64,000 bases of DNA from Bartonella australis AUST/NH1. GTDB taxonomy: Bacteria > Pseudomonadota > Alphaproteobacteria > Rhizobiales > Rhizobiaceae. Position numbers and translations under genes: made by a program. The notes under the pieces were generated by a model, which was not told the origin of the DNA, made no database searches, and saw only the letters and a list, made by a program, of their open reading frames with translations. Shown here in pieces: positions 16,122 through 25,935 of this stretch (positions are counted from its first letter, which is position 1; each line of letters begins with the position of its first letter). The stretch lies in contig NC_020300.1 in NCBI RefSeq assembly GCF_000341355.1, positions 1,178,001 through 1,242,000 of the forward strand, read 5' to 3'.

Positions 16122-16448
16122 CTAGCGGCTACGTTCTATTTGCGCGTCCACCCTACCAACCGTTAATGTTGGAATGGAAGAAACATCAATATCTCGTAAT
16201 GCATGCCATGTGTCATAATTTGCCTGCAACTGTAACCATAAAGCTGGTCCATTGCCCAAAAGTTTGCCGATACGTGCAGCTGTAGCCGCTGTAACAGGAC
16301 GTGCCCCCTTAAGAATGCCATGCAAATGTTGGCGTGATATTTGAAGAATTCGAGCAATTTCTGTTTTACTTATATCTAGATTTTCTAAAGCTTCAGCTAA
16401 AATCTCTCCTGGATGAGAAGGGCAACGTTCGGGATTGCGTGTAGTCAT
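16122..16448 (-). CDS. higA: HigA-family antitoxin
   Basis: The 108-residue protein starts with PSHPGEILAEALENLDISKT, followed by a helix-turn-helix (EIARILQISRQHLHGILKG) and ALWLQLQANYDTWHALRD, the standard HigA/VapI antitoxin layout. It binds the toxin and the operon promoter. It lies downstream of the toxin gene with a 24-base gap, the toxin-first order of higBA loci. Confidence 0.92.
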   Translation of the reverse strand: MTTRNPERCPSHPGEILAEALENLDISKTEIARILQISRQHLHGILKGARPVTAATAARIGKLLGNGPALWLQLQANYDTWHALRDIDVSSIPTLTVGRVDAQIERSR

Positions 16449-16472
16449 AGGTAAAAACTCCTTCTGAAGAAC

Positions 16473-16748
16473 TTAATGATATTGCTCTAAATCAACATGA
16501 ATTGCATGACCATCAATAAATTCAAAAGTAATGCACCACGGTCCATTGACGTGGATAGTATAACGAGCTGGATTAAATCCCCTAAGCATATGAAAATCAT
16601 AGCCCGGTATATTAACGTCGCTTACTTGAGAAGCGGCTTCAAGAGTATCAAGACGGCGAATGATACGCTTATGGAGCCTACTATCAATCTTGCTCTTTCC
16701 TGTCTCCCAAAGAGATTGCAAGTCTTTATTTTTAAATGTTTTGATCAT
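16473..16748 (-). CDS. higB: HigB-family toxin (ribosome-dependent mRNA endonuclease type)
   Basis: The 91-residue protein has IKTFKNKDLQSLWETGKSKI, LHKRIIRRLDTLEAA, LRGFNPARYTIHVNGPWCITFE and HVDLEQYH at the end, matching the HigB (RelE-fold) family, whose members cleave translated mRNA. It forms an operon with higA. The locus sits inside the tail module, between the sheath gene and the tail fibre gene, as an inserted accessory unit. Confidence 0.92.
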   Translation of the reverse strand: MIKTFKNKDLQSLWETGKSKIDSRLHKRIIRRLDTLEAASQVSDVNIPGYDFHMLRGFNPARYTIHVNGPWCITFEFIDGHAIHVDLEQYH

Positions 16749-16930
16749 AGCAACTCAATGGCTTCATTTTAAGTAGAATGTAATGTAATAAGTGACAACT
16801 GTCAACAAAAATGTTACTATCGAAACAATATGATGTAATTGATACTGTAAAAATTAAAGACATTGCAGAAATGAACCTGAGACCCATGCGTCCTGAGCAA
16901 GATTCATCAAAAAGCATTTATCCGAAAATC

Positions 16931-17851
16931 TCATGCCTTTATGGCGTAAATAACTGTCGCATTCACAGGCCGCGTTTCTGCTCCGCCTGTTGAAGAAATG
17001 GTTGCCCTGTGCGTATGCACACCAGCAGATTCTGTCATACGTGATCCCGTTTGCCTCTTATAACGAGGATTCCTTTGACCAATATCCGAAGCACCTGTAT
17101 CAACTTCACTATACCAAAATTTGTGTGCATGCCCGCCCGCTGCATCAATGGTGCAATTATGCGTGTGCGACCTTATGCTATCTGGCTGATATTTAGCAAA
17201 TTCTCTCTCTTGATCTAGACCACGACCATTATCAAAGCCACGTAAAAACACCCCTCTGAAATCAGGAACTTTAAAGGTTGTATCACTGTCTTTTCCCCAT
17301 TGATCCCCTATTGCCTTGAATAATCGCGGATAATCTGTACGTTTATAAGTTGCGCCATCGCATAAAAGCCAGCCGCTTGGCACTGTCTTCATGGCAAATG
17401 TGGCAATGAATCCAGAGGGGAAAATTTCCTTTATTTCTCGCTCAATTTCATCGTGGAGCTCCTGATAAGAATCCTTAAGCCCAATAATATCTTCTGCTTT
17501 GTGTTGATGTTCTCCTAAGAGTGAAATAGCGCTACCAAAGGTAAAATGATCATCATTTAATTTATATAAAACATAATTATTCGCCGCATCCCTAGCGCCT
17601 TCTACATCACTTAAATCAGCAAATGAAAAAGTCTTATCTGCTGCCATTTTATTCTTGAGAGCTGTCTCAAGTCCCACGACATCTTCCATCGCGTGGAGAT
17701 GCTGTGAAGATGCTTTGCTATCCGCCTTTTCATCAATATCGTCAATCGCCTGATCAATCTTTACTAAATTTTCACGCAAGATCGGAAATTCAGAACTGAT
17801 AAAACGACCTTCTTTTGGTAGTTCCATATTTAACTTTTTTGTTTTTTCCAT
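16931..17851 (-). CDS. Tail fibre protein with collar domain
   Basis: 306 residues from the ATG at 17851, chosen because GGAGT precedes it; an upstream start at 17917 would overlap the previous gene. The N-terminal half is helical linker with ALKNKMAADKTFSFADLSDV. The C-terminal half has FIATFAMKTVPSGWLLCDGA, the Phage_Collar domain, followed by RGVFLRGFDNGRGLD and several His motifs (RSHTHNCTI, GGHAHKF, GVHTHRATI) that usually bind iron in trimeric fibre tips. It probably acts in host recognition. Confidence 0.88.
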   Translation of the reverse strand: MEKTKKLNMELPKEGRFISSEFPILRENLVKIDQAIDDIDEKADSKASSQHLHAMEDVVGLETALKNKMAADKTFSFADLSDVEGARDAANNYVLYKLNDDHFTFGSAISLLGEHQHKAEDIIGLKDSYQELHDEIEREIKEIFPSGFIATFAMKTVPSGWLLCDGATYKRTDYPRLFKAIGDQWGKDSDTTFKVPDFRGVFLRGFDNGRGLDQEREFAKYQPDSIRSHTHNCTIDAAGGHAHKFWYSEVDTGASDIGQRNPRYKRQTGSRMTESAGVHTHRATISSTGGAETRPVNATVIYAIKA

Positions 17852-17864
17852 TATTTTACTCCAA

Positions 17865-20800
17865 TTATAAGATGCTTGCGCCAAAATCACACACCATGGA
17901 TCGTGCCGCGGGGCCACCGGTAAGCGTGAGTTTTAAGCGCACTTGTTTTGCTGTTTTATCCTCACTGACAAATTTATGTTCCATCCAAAGCGGCTCGGGG
18001 AGTTGTTCTGTCTCATCTAATTTCAGAGGAGCAAAATCTCCGTCATCCAGCTGGATCTCCATAGTGAGTGCGGCCCCTCCTGGTAAAAAACTTTTAATAT
18101 AGCTGATGAGCCTCGACTTTTCGCCAAAGGCAAAAGCGCGGGTGATGTAAGTTGCTGTTTTGTGGATTCTTCCTGCAACCAATTGGACAGGAGCAAAGAG
18201 CACAGGCGAGAGCTTCTCTGTGCCTTTGAGAATAACACGCAGTTGGATTTTTTCACTGATATATTCAGTAAGGTTAAGCAACTGAAATGGCAAAAGTTGA
18301 TAAATTGTGCCGTTGTTACGCTCAATTTCAAACACAACAGAACACTCACTTGAAGGCAATTCAATCGCTGCGCGGACTTGCAGATCAGAGCATTCAACGA
18401 GATCAAATTCGCCTAAATCGATAATTTTTTCTGTTTGTGTATAGCGCGCGGCCAATATACGAAATGTCAAGGCCTCATCTTGATGAGCTGTCCATGTCCG
18501 CGCATTAACAGAAGAAAAACGCGGCCCTGTCACATAAGGATGGCTTGCAACATATCTTTGATTTTGTTCATCGAAGCCTCCAAGTTTGGCTAAAGAAACA
18601 GCATGGTTAGCATCGTCTGTCTTAATGACGAAAGCTGTTAAGCGATCATCCGGAACGATTAATGGTACATCATAGCGTGCTTGCGCCCAACCTGTTTGTG
18701 CTTCTTTCATAGAATATAAGGTTTGTGCTTGAATATCGGATGTGGGATAGCCGTTTTCTGTGGAGACTAAATCGATCACCAAATCATTGGCAGGATTGCC
18801 GATTTTGCAAAGATGAAAATCTACCCCTGTTATTTGTCGTGTTTCATCCGGTGTGAAGACTTGCGCCTGAGGATCGGATTTTGTCCATATATGCACCGTT
18901 GTTGTACGCCGCATCACTTTTACATCAATCACACCTTGACCAGTAAAAAGACCTGTTGCGGTCGTCCCGCCTTTTCCCCGTGCCACAACATTTTTTGTTC
19001 CTGCGGTGATTTTTTCAGGAATTTTAAATGTGCCTTCCATGACCCCTTTGGCATCCGCAATCAGGCTATTTTCTGGCGCAACATCCACACCATCAAAGGT
19101 GAGGCTTTCTAAAACTTCTCCTTTGGCAAAGCCTTCAATTTTAAAGCTAAGCTCTATTCTCCTTAAGAAATCGGTTTGCTCTTGGTGCGTACTCACCAAT
19201 TCATCTTTTGTTTCTGTCGACCAGAAACCAATGTAACGAACGCGATGATGCTGACCTATGTTCAGTTGATTGGTCGTTCCGGAAAGCCAATCAGTGCGTT
19301 GCACATGCCAAAAATCTGTTGCTGGAGTAAGGGTCAGCGTCCCCGGCAAAGAAGCAAAATTTTGATAAGGATTTATTTTTTCGCAAGCTGTCGTCAACTC
19401 TTGTGCGATGATGACTTCATTTTCCCAATCAAGAGTTACAGGGAACTGTAAAGAAGTGTAGTAAAAGGTCGGCTCAATAGCGAGCTGTAGAACACCACTG
19501 CCTATAGCAGCTGTTTGCGGAAAACCTTCATCTCTATAATTATCGTCGAGGAAAGGATCAGCAAACATGCCTTTCTTGGCAACAGGCTCTTTGGAATCGA
19601 TGTTGCTTTTAATCTTCTCTAACTGCATGAGCCTATCAAGGGAAAGAACACGCTGAAAATAGCGCCACATTTCATCATAGGGAGCAACACGTGTGCCATC
19701 ATTTTTTACAATAGGCACGTCCCTCCAATTATTTGTAATCGTTGCAAGGGATAACACATCTTCAGGAATGCTGGGCGCCATAGGCTGATCTGCTGAGATG
19801 CCTTTTATATAGACCACATTGCCTTGCGCATTCAGCCCTATGCGATCAATACGCGGCAATTTATAGGTATAACTGACAATAATGTCACCGCCCTGCGCAC
19901 CATCTGATACGGTAATCTCCTGGTCCGTCACTTGATCGGCAGTTATTTGTGCGCGATAACGATAAGTAACCGTGTAGATACTGCCTGGTAGCGGTTCATC
20001 ACCGACGGGTGCCCAATCAATCGTGTCGCCTGTTTTTTTAAAATCAATGCCTTCTTTAAACTCTTTGTTACCTTGAACAATTTTGACGAAAGATGTGATG
20101 CTTTTATCCGGGACGCCATCACGTCCTGATGCAAGCGCACCGCGTGTTACATTGACCGTTTTTTCCTTTGTGAGCAAAAGAGAATGAATATTCGCGATGG
20201 GAGAATAATAGGTTTTAAAAGTAAAGTTCGCTTCGTCTTCTTTCGTTGAAAAGATATGGGTTTCACTGGGAACCAGGCCTTCAGAAAAGTCTTCTGCTTC
20301 TTCATATCTCAAAGCAGCAAGCCGTTTGCGCTTAAAGCCGTTAATATTGGCTTCCCCTTCTTGAATGCTGAACAGTTGATTGTGTCCATCTTTGCCTAGT
20401 GCTGTGACGCGACAGCCACTCACAATATAGTGGCCATGCGCGCGGTCATAGGTCGCAATGGCTTGTATGGCGGGTTCAAGCAATGAGGGAGATTTTTGAT
20501 CAATCAAGACACCATCCTGGAGAACATAAACCGGAAAGAAAGTGCCTTCTTGTTGATCGTCTTTCAGTGCCCAAACAAGTTTCGCGACTTCCCGTGCTGC
20601 TCCTGGTTCACCTTCAGCCAATGTGCCTGGAATTTGCCCCAAAAGCCCTGGATCATCCTCGTGCGTAATCCACCTCTTCTGAAGTTTTACGCCAATTTCC
20701 GTACGGCCAACCATAGAAACATTGTCTAAAATGGCTTCTGAAACTGGAAAAATATCCCCTGCGATATAAATCTTGCCATCCGTCAAAGTGACAGTTTGGC

Positions 20801-21017
20801 TATCTTTGTCAACAAAAGCATCAGCGCGTTCAACCCGGTCACCTTCTTTGGCCACAAGACGTCCTAAGCGATCATGGCGCCCTCGGATAATGGTCTGAAC
20901 CTCATTGAGTTCACCACTTTGAATAAAGGATCGTTCTCCGTAAAATACAACACTTTGTTGTTCATCTTTGCCGATAGATCTATCAATTGCAAATGGCAAA
21001 CCACTTTCATGCTTCAT
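17865..21017 (-). CDS. Large tail protein with DUF4815 domain
   Basis: The 1050-residue protein contains, near residues 190-240, YIVSGCRVTALGKDGHNQLF and INGFKRKRLAALRYEE, typical of DUF4815 baseplate/tail proteins in P2-like and Mu-like phages. The rest is rich in beta structure. It lies between tail protein I and the tail fibre, in the place of fibre-connector genes, so it likely links fibres to the baseplate. It stops 13 bases before the fibre start. Confidence 0.8.
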   Translation of the reverse strand: MKHESGLPFAIDRSIGKDEQQSVVFYGERSFIQSGELNEVQTIIRGRHDRLGRLVAKEGDRVERADAFVDKDSQTVTLTDGKIYIAGDIFPVSEAILDNVSMVGRTEIGVKLQKRWITHEDDPGLLGQIPGTLAEGEPGAAREVAKLVWALKDDQQEGTFFPVYVLQDGVLIDQKSPSLLEPAIQAIATYDRAHGHYIVSGCRVTALGKDGHNQLFSIQEGEANINGFKRKRLAALRYEEAEDFSEGLVPSETHIFSTKEDEANFTFKTYYSPIANIHSLLLTKEKTVNVTRGALASGRDGVPDKSITSFVKIVQGNKEFKEGIDFKKTGDTIDWAPVGDEPLPGSIYTVTYRYRAQITADQVTDQEITVSDGAQGGDIIVSYTYKLPRIDRIGLNAQGNVVYIKGISADQPMAPSIPEDVLSLATITNNWRDVPIVKNDGTRVAPYDEMWRYFQRVLSLDRLMQLEKIKSNIDSKEPVAKKGMFADPFLDDNYRDEGFPQTAAIGSGVLQLAIEPTFYYTSLQFPVTLDWENEVIIAQELTTACEKINPYQNFASLPGTLTLTPATDFWHVQRTDWLSGTTNQLNIGQHHRVRYIGFWSTETKDELVSTHQEQTDFLRRIELSFKIEGFAKGEVLESLTFDGVDVAPENSLIADAKGVMEGTFKIPEKITAGTKNVVARGKGGTTATGLFTGQGVIDVKVMRRTTTVHIWTKSDPQAQVFTPDETRQITGVDFHLCKIGNPANDLVIDLVSTENGYPTSDIQAQTLYSMKEAQTGWAQARYDVPLIVPDDRLTAFVIKTDDANHAVSLAKLGGFDEQNQRYVASHPYVTGPRFSSVNARTWTAHQDEALTFRILAARYTQTEKIIDLGEFDLVECSDLQVRAAIELPSSECSVVFEIERNNGTIYQLLPFQLLNLTEYISEKIQLRVILKGTEKLSPVLFAPVQLVAGRIHKTATYITRAFAFGEKSRLISYIKSFLPGGAALTMEIQLDDGDFAPLKLDETEQLPEPLWMEHKFVSEDKTAKQVRLKLTLTGGPAARSMVCDFGASIL

Positions 21018-21018
21018 G

Positions 21019-22128
21019 CTAAAACCTCAATAAAATCTTGAATTGTTCACGAATGTCGGCTCGTAAAGGAATGTTCACAGGTGTTTTGATGATCTCTACG
21101 CCACCTATGAGTTCATCAGGTTTGAGCCATAATTTCCCAGGGGGGACATTTTTTGCTACAGATGCATGAACTAAAAGAGAAACGAAAGCAGCTTGTTGGC
21201 TGTCAACATCGTGAAACTCTGTGCGTGCCCCGAGCAAAACCATAGTGCTCGCCGTCATGGAAGGATTAAATCTTTTGCCTGAATGGCTATAAACACCGTC
21301 CAACGTTTGTTCTACAGCTTGTATAATATTGCATCTTCGGTAGCCAATCAGTGCATTCTTTGCGTCTGTCAATGCGAAATAAAGGGTGCGATTTTGAAAC
21401 CACAACGCCATCAGCATATCGCGCTCATGCTTTTTGACTGAACACCACGGAAAATTCACCAATTCCCATGGATAATTGATATCTTCCCAATTTAATTCAT
21501 CATCAATATCATCTATCCAATTCCCAATGAGAGTGCCTTCTTTTTTGGTTAAAATATGATTTATCTCTGTCCTGCGTCCAAAGGAAAACAAAGTGCTTCC
21601 ATCTGTTACCCGAACACCACTTTCGCTCTCTAGCATACTATGATCGAGCCTTGACATATCGCTCTCAACAGCTTCAACATCGTAGCCATAAACACCACGA
21701 CGAAAATCAGATCGCAAACTTTTGGAAAGATCCGTGATAGCTTCAATTGTCTTAAGGCGGCTTCGTCCAGGTAATTGATTGAAATGAAGCTGAAATGAAT
21801 TCCACCATACACGTCCTGTCCACGCTGCTGTAAAGCGCGCTGACATTTTTATCCATGAAAGCCCCAGATCAACTGCCGCAAGAGATCCGCGTACCTGCTG
21901 CCATTTGGGACCAGTATCAATCAAATCATAGGGGTTTGCGATATAAGGAGTGAGCTCACCAAGTCCGTATTCCTCAATTAACCACGGTAGAAAGCCGGGA
22001 GGACGTGTGGTGAGCTTTGCATGTGAGATCCCCGAAATTGAAGCACTAACATCTCGATGAAAGTCGCAAACATCGGCAAGGCGCTTTTCAAATGCCGTCG
22101 CATTGGTCGGAAGCATAGACCCAGACAC
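21019..22128 (-). CDS. I: Tail protein I (baseplate, P2 gpI family)
   Basis: The 369-residue protein starts with LPTNATAFEKRLADVCDFHR and has PPGFLPWLIEEYGLGELTPY, typical of P2 I. It overlaps baseplate J by one base at 22128. It is longer than P2 gpI (about 180 residues), so the C-terminal half (from about residue 190) is an extra region of unknown role. Confidence 0.88.
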   Translation of the reverse strand: MSGSMLPTNATAFEKRLADVCDFHRDVSASISGISHAKLTTRPPGFLPWLIEEYGLGELTPYIANPYDLIDTGPKWQQVRGSLAAVDLGLSWIKMSARFTAAWTGRVWWNSFQLHFNQLPGRSRLKTIEAITDLSKSLRSDFRRGVYGYDVEAVESDMSRLDHSMLESESGVRVTDGSTLFSFGRRTEINHILTKKEGTLIGNWIDDIDDELNWEDINYPWELVNFPWCSVKKHERDMLMALWFQNRTLYFALTDAKNALIGYRRCNIIQAVEQTLDGVYSHSGKRFNPSMTASTMVLLGARTEFHDVDSQQAAFVSLLVHASVAKNVPPGKLWLKPDELIGGVEIIKTPVNIPLRADIREQFKILLRF

Positions 22129-22955
22129 TAGCGTGCACGCCCTCTCAAATTTAAGGTAATTTTGCCAATCGATAACACTTCTTCAGCACAAACAGCATAT
22201 TCTTGTGTTGGCTCAACAGCGATAATTTTCTGTACACCAGGGATCATCAATTTTGAGACCCACCAGGAGAGGCTCAATTCACGACCGAGCGCTTGCTCTT
22301 GTTTCCAAGCAGCCCGTAAATTTGCTTCCATTTGATTTAAAACCACCAGTGCCGTTTCTGGTAACAGCCAAACATCAGCTTTTAAGTCTACAACTTTTGC
22401 TACAGCGGCATGCACAATAATCGTATCGTTGGTCATGATTACATTTTTATTGTGAAGCGCTTGTGAGACTTTTTCCAAGAGCTCGGGGTTTGCTGTTTCT
22501 TCTTCATTGTTGCCAAAAAGAGCAACATGAATGGTTGGGTCTTTGCCTTTCCGATAAACAATAGCGTCCTTCACACGGCTATCTGCTGACAGAGCAATAA
22601 ATTTATAATAAGGCTCTGTGCCGCTGCCTTTGCCACTGCGTGCGTAAAGCTTTATGCGTTCACGATATCTCTCATCACTTTCGCCGTCCATTCGTTGAAC
22701 ACCATGCCAATCCCCCAAAGCATCCAGAGAAGAGCCTATCGCGAAATCAAGAAGGCTGTTGCGTGCCGCTTCATTAATACGCTGTCTTAAAAGCAGTTCT
22801 CGGTAGCTAAAAACTTCAATGACTTTGACTGCAGGATCGCTTTCTAGAAGTGTATAGTCAGGCAACAGCCCTTTTAAATGAGCAAGAGCGGCCGCGCGAA
22901 TTTCTTCAAAAGACAGTTCTGAGATAATCTCAGGTTTAGGCAGGACTTCTTTCAT
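22128..22955 (-). CDS. J: Baseplate assembly protein J
   Basis: 275 residues from the ATG at 22955, which overlaps the W stop (ATGA); an upstream start at 23045 would lie inside W. It has LESDPAVKVIEVFSYRELLL, SSLDALGDWHGVQRMDGESD and RYRERIKLYARSGKGSGT, the hallmarks of gpJ wedge proteins. Order V-W-J-I as in P2. Confidence 0.93.
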   Translation of the reverse strand: MKEVLPKPEIISELSFEEIRAAALAHLKGLLPDYTLLESDPAVKVIEVFSYRELLLRQRINEAARNSLLDFAIGSSLDALGDWHGVQRMDGESDERYRERIKLYARSGKGSGTEPYYKFIALSADSRVKDAIVYRKGKDPTIHVALFGNNEEETANPELLEKVSQALHNKNVIMTNDTIIVHAAVAKVVDLKADVWLLPETALVVLNQMEANLRAAWKQEQALGRELSLSWWVSKLMIPGVQKIIAVEPTQEYAVCAEEVLSIGKITLNLRGRAR

Positions 22956-23293
22956 TGGATAATTAATCCTTCCATGGTAATAGGCTTTCCCGATGGCAAA
23001 TAAATTCCCGCGAAGGACAAAGAAATTTTCCCAGCTTCGACCCAATCAAAATCAATCTTTTTCAGTTTAAAACGCGGTTCCCATTGATCCAAAGCTTCTG
23101 CAATAGCCGCATAAAGGGCGACGGCAAAAGCATCATTCATCGGTGCATCAATCAGCTCAGCAACGCGTGAACCATAATCACGTCGCATGACCCGCGTCCC
23201 AATCCGCGTCGATAAAATATCAATCATCGATTGGCGTAAATGATCAATACTGGATAAGGGCTTCCCCGTCATCCGGTCCATTCCCATGTTCAA
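22952..23293 (-). CDS. W: Baseplate wedge protein W (gp25 family)
   Basis: The 113-residue protein has IDHLRQSMIDILSTRIGTRV and MRRDYGSRVAELIDAPMN, the gp25/GpW signature with the conserved EPR motif (WEPRF). It sits between V and J and overlaps both. An internal start (MDRMTG) 12 bases later is possible. Confidence 0.94.
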   Translation of the reverse strand: MNMGMDRMTGKPLSSIDHLRQSMIDILSTRIGTRVMRRDYGSRVAELIDAPMNDAFAVALYAAIAEALDQWEPRFKLKKIDFDWVEAGKISLSFAGIYLPSGKPITMEGLIIQ

Positions 23294-23979
23294 TTTGGAC
23301 CTCCTGTCATAGAGCCACCAGGGGAAACACCTTTATGAACATGTGTTGCCCCTACATTTGTGCCATTATGCTTTAATCCGCTTGAGTGGATGGAGGTATC
23401 ATTCCCTGAATGAAGAGAGATACTATCACTTGAAGTGAGTGAAATTTCGCCCCCTGCTTTTAGGGCAATGTCTCCCTTGGCGTTTAAATTAAGATCACTT
23501 TCCGAAATAAGCTTTATGCCCTCCGGAGCCCTCAGTTCTAACCTAGTGCCATCACCTTTTATCGATACGCCATCAGAAATTGTGAGAATGAACTTTCCTC
23601 CTGATTTTATTGTAAGGGCATAAATGTTTTGTTCATCGTCATATGCGACTGTTGAGCCATCGGGATATATGGTTTGGTGAATATTACCTCTATCAGCAGC
23701 TTGATTGCTATCGGTATGAATGGAGCCGACAATCACTCCTTGAGATAAATCGCCTGATGAAGAAACAACAATAACCTGCTCTCCAACGTCGCGTCCTTCA
23801 TAAGAACGCGTTTTTCCGGCACGAGCTTGTGTATCCGGAATCCAGTCACTGATAAGGTTGCCACTTTTCACTCGATAGCGTGCATTTTTATGATCTACAT
23901 GGCTGATCTTTCCCACCATAACCATATTTGCTACGCGCCTTTTTAAATCGGTGATTTCTTTATCGCGCCGTTCAAACAT
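23290..23979 (-). CDS. V: Baseplate spike protein V
   Basis: The 229-residue protein has an OB-like N-terminal domain (RRVANMVMVGKISHVDHKNA, YEGRDVGEQVIVVSSSGDLS, QGVIVGSI) and a C-terminal beta-helix of repeats (LELRAPEGIKLISESDLNLN, GDIALKAGGEISLTSSDSIS). The end reads THVHKGVSPGGSM, whose His-x-His can bind iron at the needle tip. It pierces the outer membrane on contraction. It is the first gene of the V-W-J-I cluster. Confidence 0.93.
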   Translation of the reverse strand: MFERRDKEITDLKRRVANMVMVGKISHVDHKNARYRVKSGNLISDWIPDTQARAGKTRSYEGRDVGEQVIVVSSSGDLSQGVIVGSIHTDSNQAADRGNIHQTIYPDGSTVAYDDEQNIYALTIKSGGKFILTISDGVSIKGDGTRLELRAPEGIKLISESDLNLNAKGDIALKAGGEISLTSSDSISLHSGNDTSIHSSGLKHNGTNVGATHVHKGVSPGGSMTGGPN

Positions 23980-24502
23980 GAGTATCCTCGATTTTCGTAT
24001 ATTTCTCTTCGTTTTTTATCCCTGTCTCGGGTTCGAAGCCTGTAAAAGGCTCAACAATTCCTATCTTTCCTTCTTCTTCATTCCCGTTGGGAAACGTTAC
24101 ATAAGTAACTTCAAAGGTTAAAATTGCACCATGGAGTGCCGAGGAGCCATTATCACCAAATGCCATTGCAATATCGTGGAGACGACAAGTCTCTACCGTG
24201 TCGCTGAGATTGGGATTGGCATGAAAAATCTTTTCAACTTCCCACGCCAATTGATCAACGCAGCGTGCACCCCCCCCTCCTGTTGCGTAACATTCAACAT
24301 CAACTGTTAAAACACGCCGCCTTAATCCATAATCATGCCCATCTTCGATCCTTTCGCTTTGCGTTGAAATGTTGATCGACGGCATTATCTCAACGAAAAA
24401 ATTGAAATCGCGCATATTAAAAACATTGTCGCCAGCAGCTGTGTTTGCCGCTTTTATCAAGGCGACAAAGCTTTCTCTAACCGTTTCTCTTGGGTGCATC
24501 AT
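23972..24502 (-). CDS. Putative tail completion / terminator protein
   Basis: 176 residues from the ATG at 24502 (MMHPRETVRESFVALIKAAN); an upstream start at 24556 would overlap the preceding gene more. The conserved-looking stretch RRRVLTVDVECYATGGG and FEVTYVTFPNG suggests a beta-sandwich tail-terminator fold, and its place between head-tail joining and spike genes agrees. The function is inferred from position; I do not recognise a specific family. Confidence 0.65.
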   Translation of the reverse strand: MMHPRETVRESFVALIKAANTAAGDNVFNMRDFNFFVEIMPSINISTQSERIEDGHDYGLRRRVLTVDVECYATGGGGARCVDQLAWEVEKIFHANPNLSDTVETCRLHDIAMAFGDNGSSALHGAILTFEVTYVTFPNGNEEEGKIGIVEPFTGFEPETGIKNEEKYTKIEDTHV

Positions 24503-24845
24503 CGTTAATGTTACGTAAAATAAGCTTATACATGCCGGATTCTGAAGCTTGTACATTCACTACAGTAAAATGCTCTTGAGCTTCGTTATTTTCGGTGGCT
24601 ATAACTACGACACTGTCATTAGACTTTGGCGCCACTCCCCCAATATCATTGATACAAATATCAAGTTCTTTTCTTTCGATTGTCGTAGAGATTCTCCCAC
24701 CAGCTTCTGATTCCGAATATCTGATGCTGTAAATCGCCGTAATATGAAAAGATTGCTGATTATCACTTCGGGTGTAGACGACGGATTGCCCAAAGGTGTT
24801 GCGTACATCTTTAATCATTTTGTCGAGCAACCCGCGCCATAGCAT
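24477..24845 (-). CDS. Putative head-tail joining protein (lambda FII-like)
   Basis: The 122-residue protein lies directly after the major capsid gene, where lambda carries FII. DKMIKDVRNTFGQSVVYTRS and VNVQASESGMYKLIL suit a small beta-rich joining protein. It overlaps the next gene by 26 bases. The family assignment is mostly positional. Confidence 0.6.
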   Translation of the reverse strand: MLWRGLLDKMIKDVRNTFGQSVVYTRSDNQQSFHITAIYSIRYSESEAGGRISTTIERKELDICINDIGGVAPKSNDSVVVIATENNEAQEHFTVVNVQASESGMYKLILRNINDDAPKRNG

Positions 24846-24846
24846 C

Positions 24847-25923
24847 TTATTTTTCTCCTATCGTCGCTTTGAAGAGCATTTCAGGACGCGTACAAATATA
24901 AAGCGGGTAGCTGTATACTTCCGGCTTTACCCACGCATTACGCTCGTGATCTGCTATCAAAATAGTGTAGAGAGGCTTTCCAACTGTATTCACAAAATCC
25001 AAGCTTTCACCTGGAGAAAAGGTTTTCTGGAATACGCCAGGTGCATCAGCAGGAAAAAATTGGCATTCATCAGGCTTAATTCCTATTGCACGTTTAGTGC
25101 CTGCTTTAGCGCTTACATTATAGTTATGAATGCTCCGGTAATTAATGAAAGTTACGCCAGCAAAGTTAAAACTTCCAAAGCTCCCTGATCCAATAGCACT
25201 CGGCGTTGCTATACCTCCCGCACTGTTCAAGGTTTGTGCGAGAGCTGTGTTTAAATAGGTTTCACGGATTGCTTTATGGTTTTTAAATTTAGAAAAGAAT
25301 TCATTTCCACAAAGCCCAATAACCCGTGAACGATCAGTAAAAGCTCCTTTCGAAACTTCAACCATCTTCGTAATGACTTGATCAACATGATTAGCAACAT
25401 TGGTTGTTTCTGTATTCAATTCAAAATTAATGGGTTTTGGCGGTGTGATTTCCCATTCTTTATACCAGTCGACAATGACTGATCCATCGGCATCCAGGAC
25501 AACACCTTGAACAGCTCCAAGCTGCATATTTTCCCACGTGAGTTCAATTTCAGAAATCAGCTTCTTTTGTATTTTAGCGATATATTTCATCGATGTTTCC
25601 AGCTGGTCTTCTGTTCCAAATTCCCGCCGGTCTTGGATTTCTTCTGCCTTCACAGTATCACTTTTGGCGATACGTGTTGTTTTGAAAAACCGAAGATTAG
25701 AACCACTTCTGTCACCTTCTGTCAAAGGTGCACCACGTTCACTCGTTTGAATCAGTGCTAATCTATTGTCACATCTTTCAATGCCAACCACTGTCGTACT
25801 TGTTTCAACTGTCTCAAAAAGATCAAGAGAGCTGATAAGACTAGGCTTAAACTCATAGTTTTCGATCGCTTTCATCATTGTTGCTACTGAGAAAGCATCA
25901 TGTTTAAAAAAATTCATATCCAT
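24847..25923 (-). CDS. Major capsid protein (lambda gpE family)
   Basis: The 358-residue protein begins MNFFKHDAFSVATMMKAIEN, with RGAPLTEGDRSGSNLRFFKT and ENMQLGAVQGVVLDADGSVI, as in the lambda E / phage capsid E family. It forms the capsid shell. It follows the decoration protein gene in the order D-E, as in lambda. A start two codons later (MNFF) is equally possible. Confidence 0.94.
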   Translation of the reverse strand: MDMNFFKHDAFSVATMMKAIENYEFKPSLISSLDLFETVETSTTVVGIERCDNRLALIQTSERGAPLTEGDRSGSNLRFFKTTRIAKSDTVKAEEIQDRREFGTEDQLETSMKYIAKIQKKLISEIELTWENMQLGAVQGVVLDADGSVIVDWYKEWEITPPKPINFELNTETTNVANHVDQVITKMVEVSKGAFTDRSRVIGLCGNEFFSKFKNHKAIRETYLNTALAQTLNSAGGIATPSAIGSGSFGSFNFAGVTFINYRSIHNYNVSAKAGTKRAIGIKPDECQFFPADAPGVFQKTFSPGESLDFVNTVGKPLYTILIADHERNAWVKPEVYSYPLYICTRPEMLFKATIGEK

Positions 25924-25935
25924 ATGCGCATTCTC

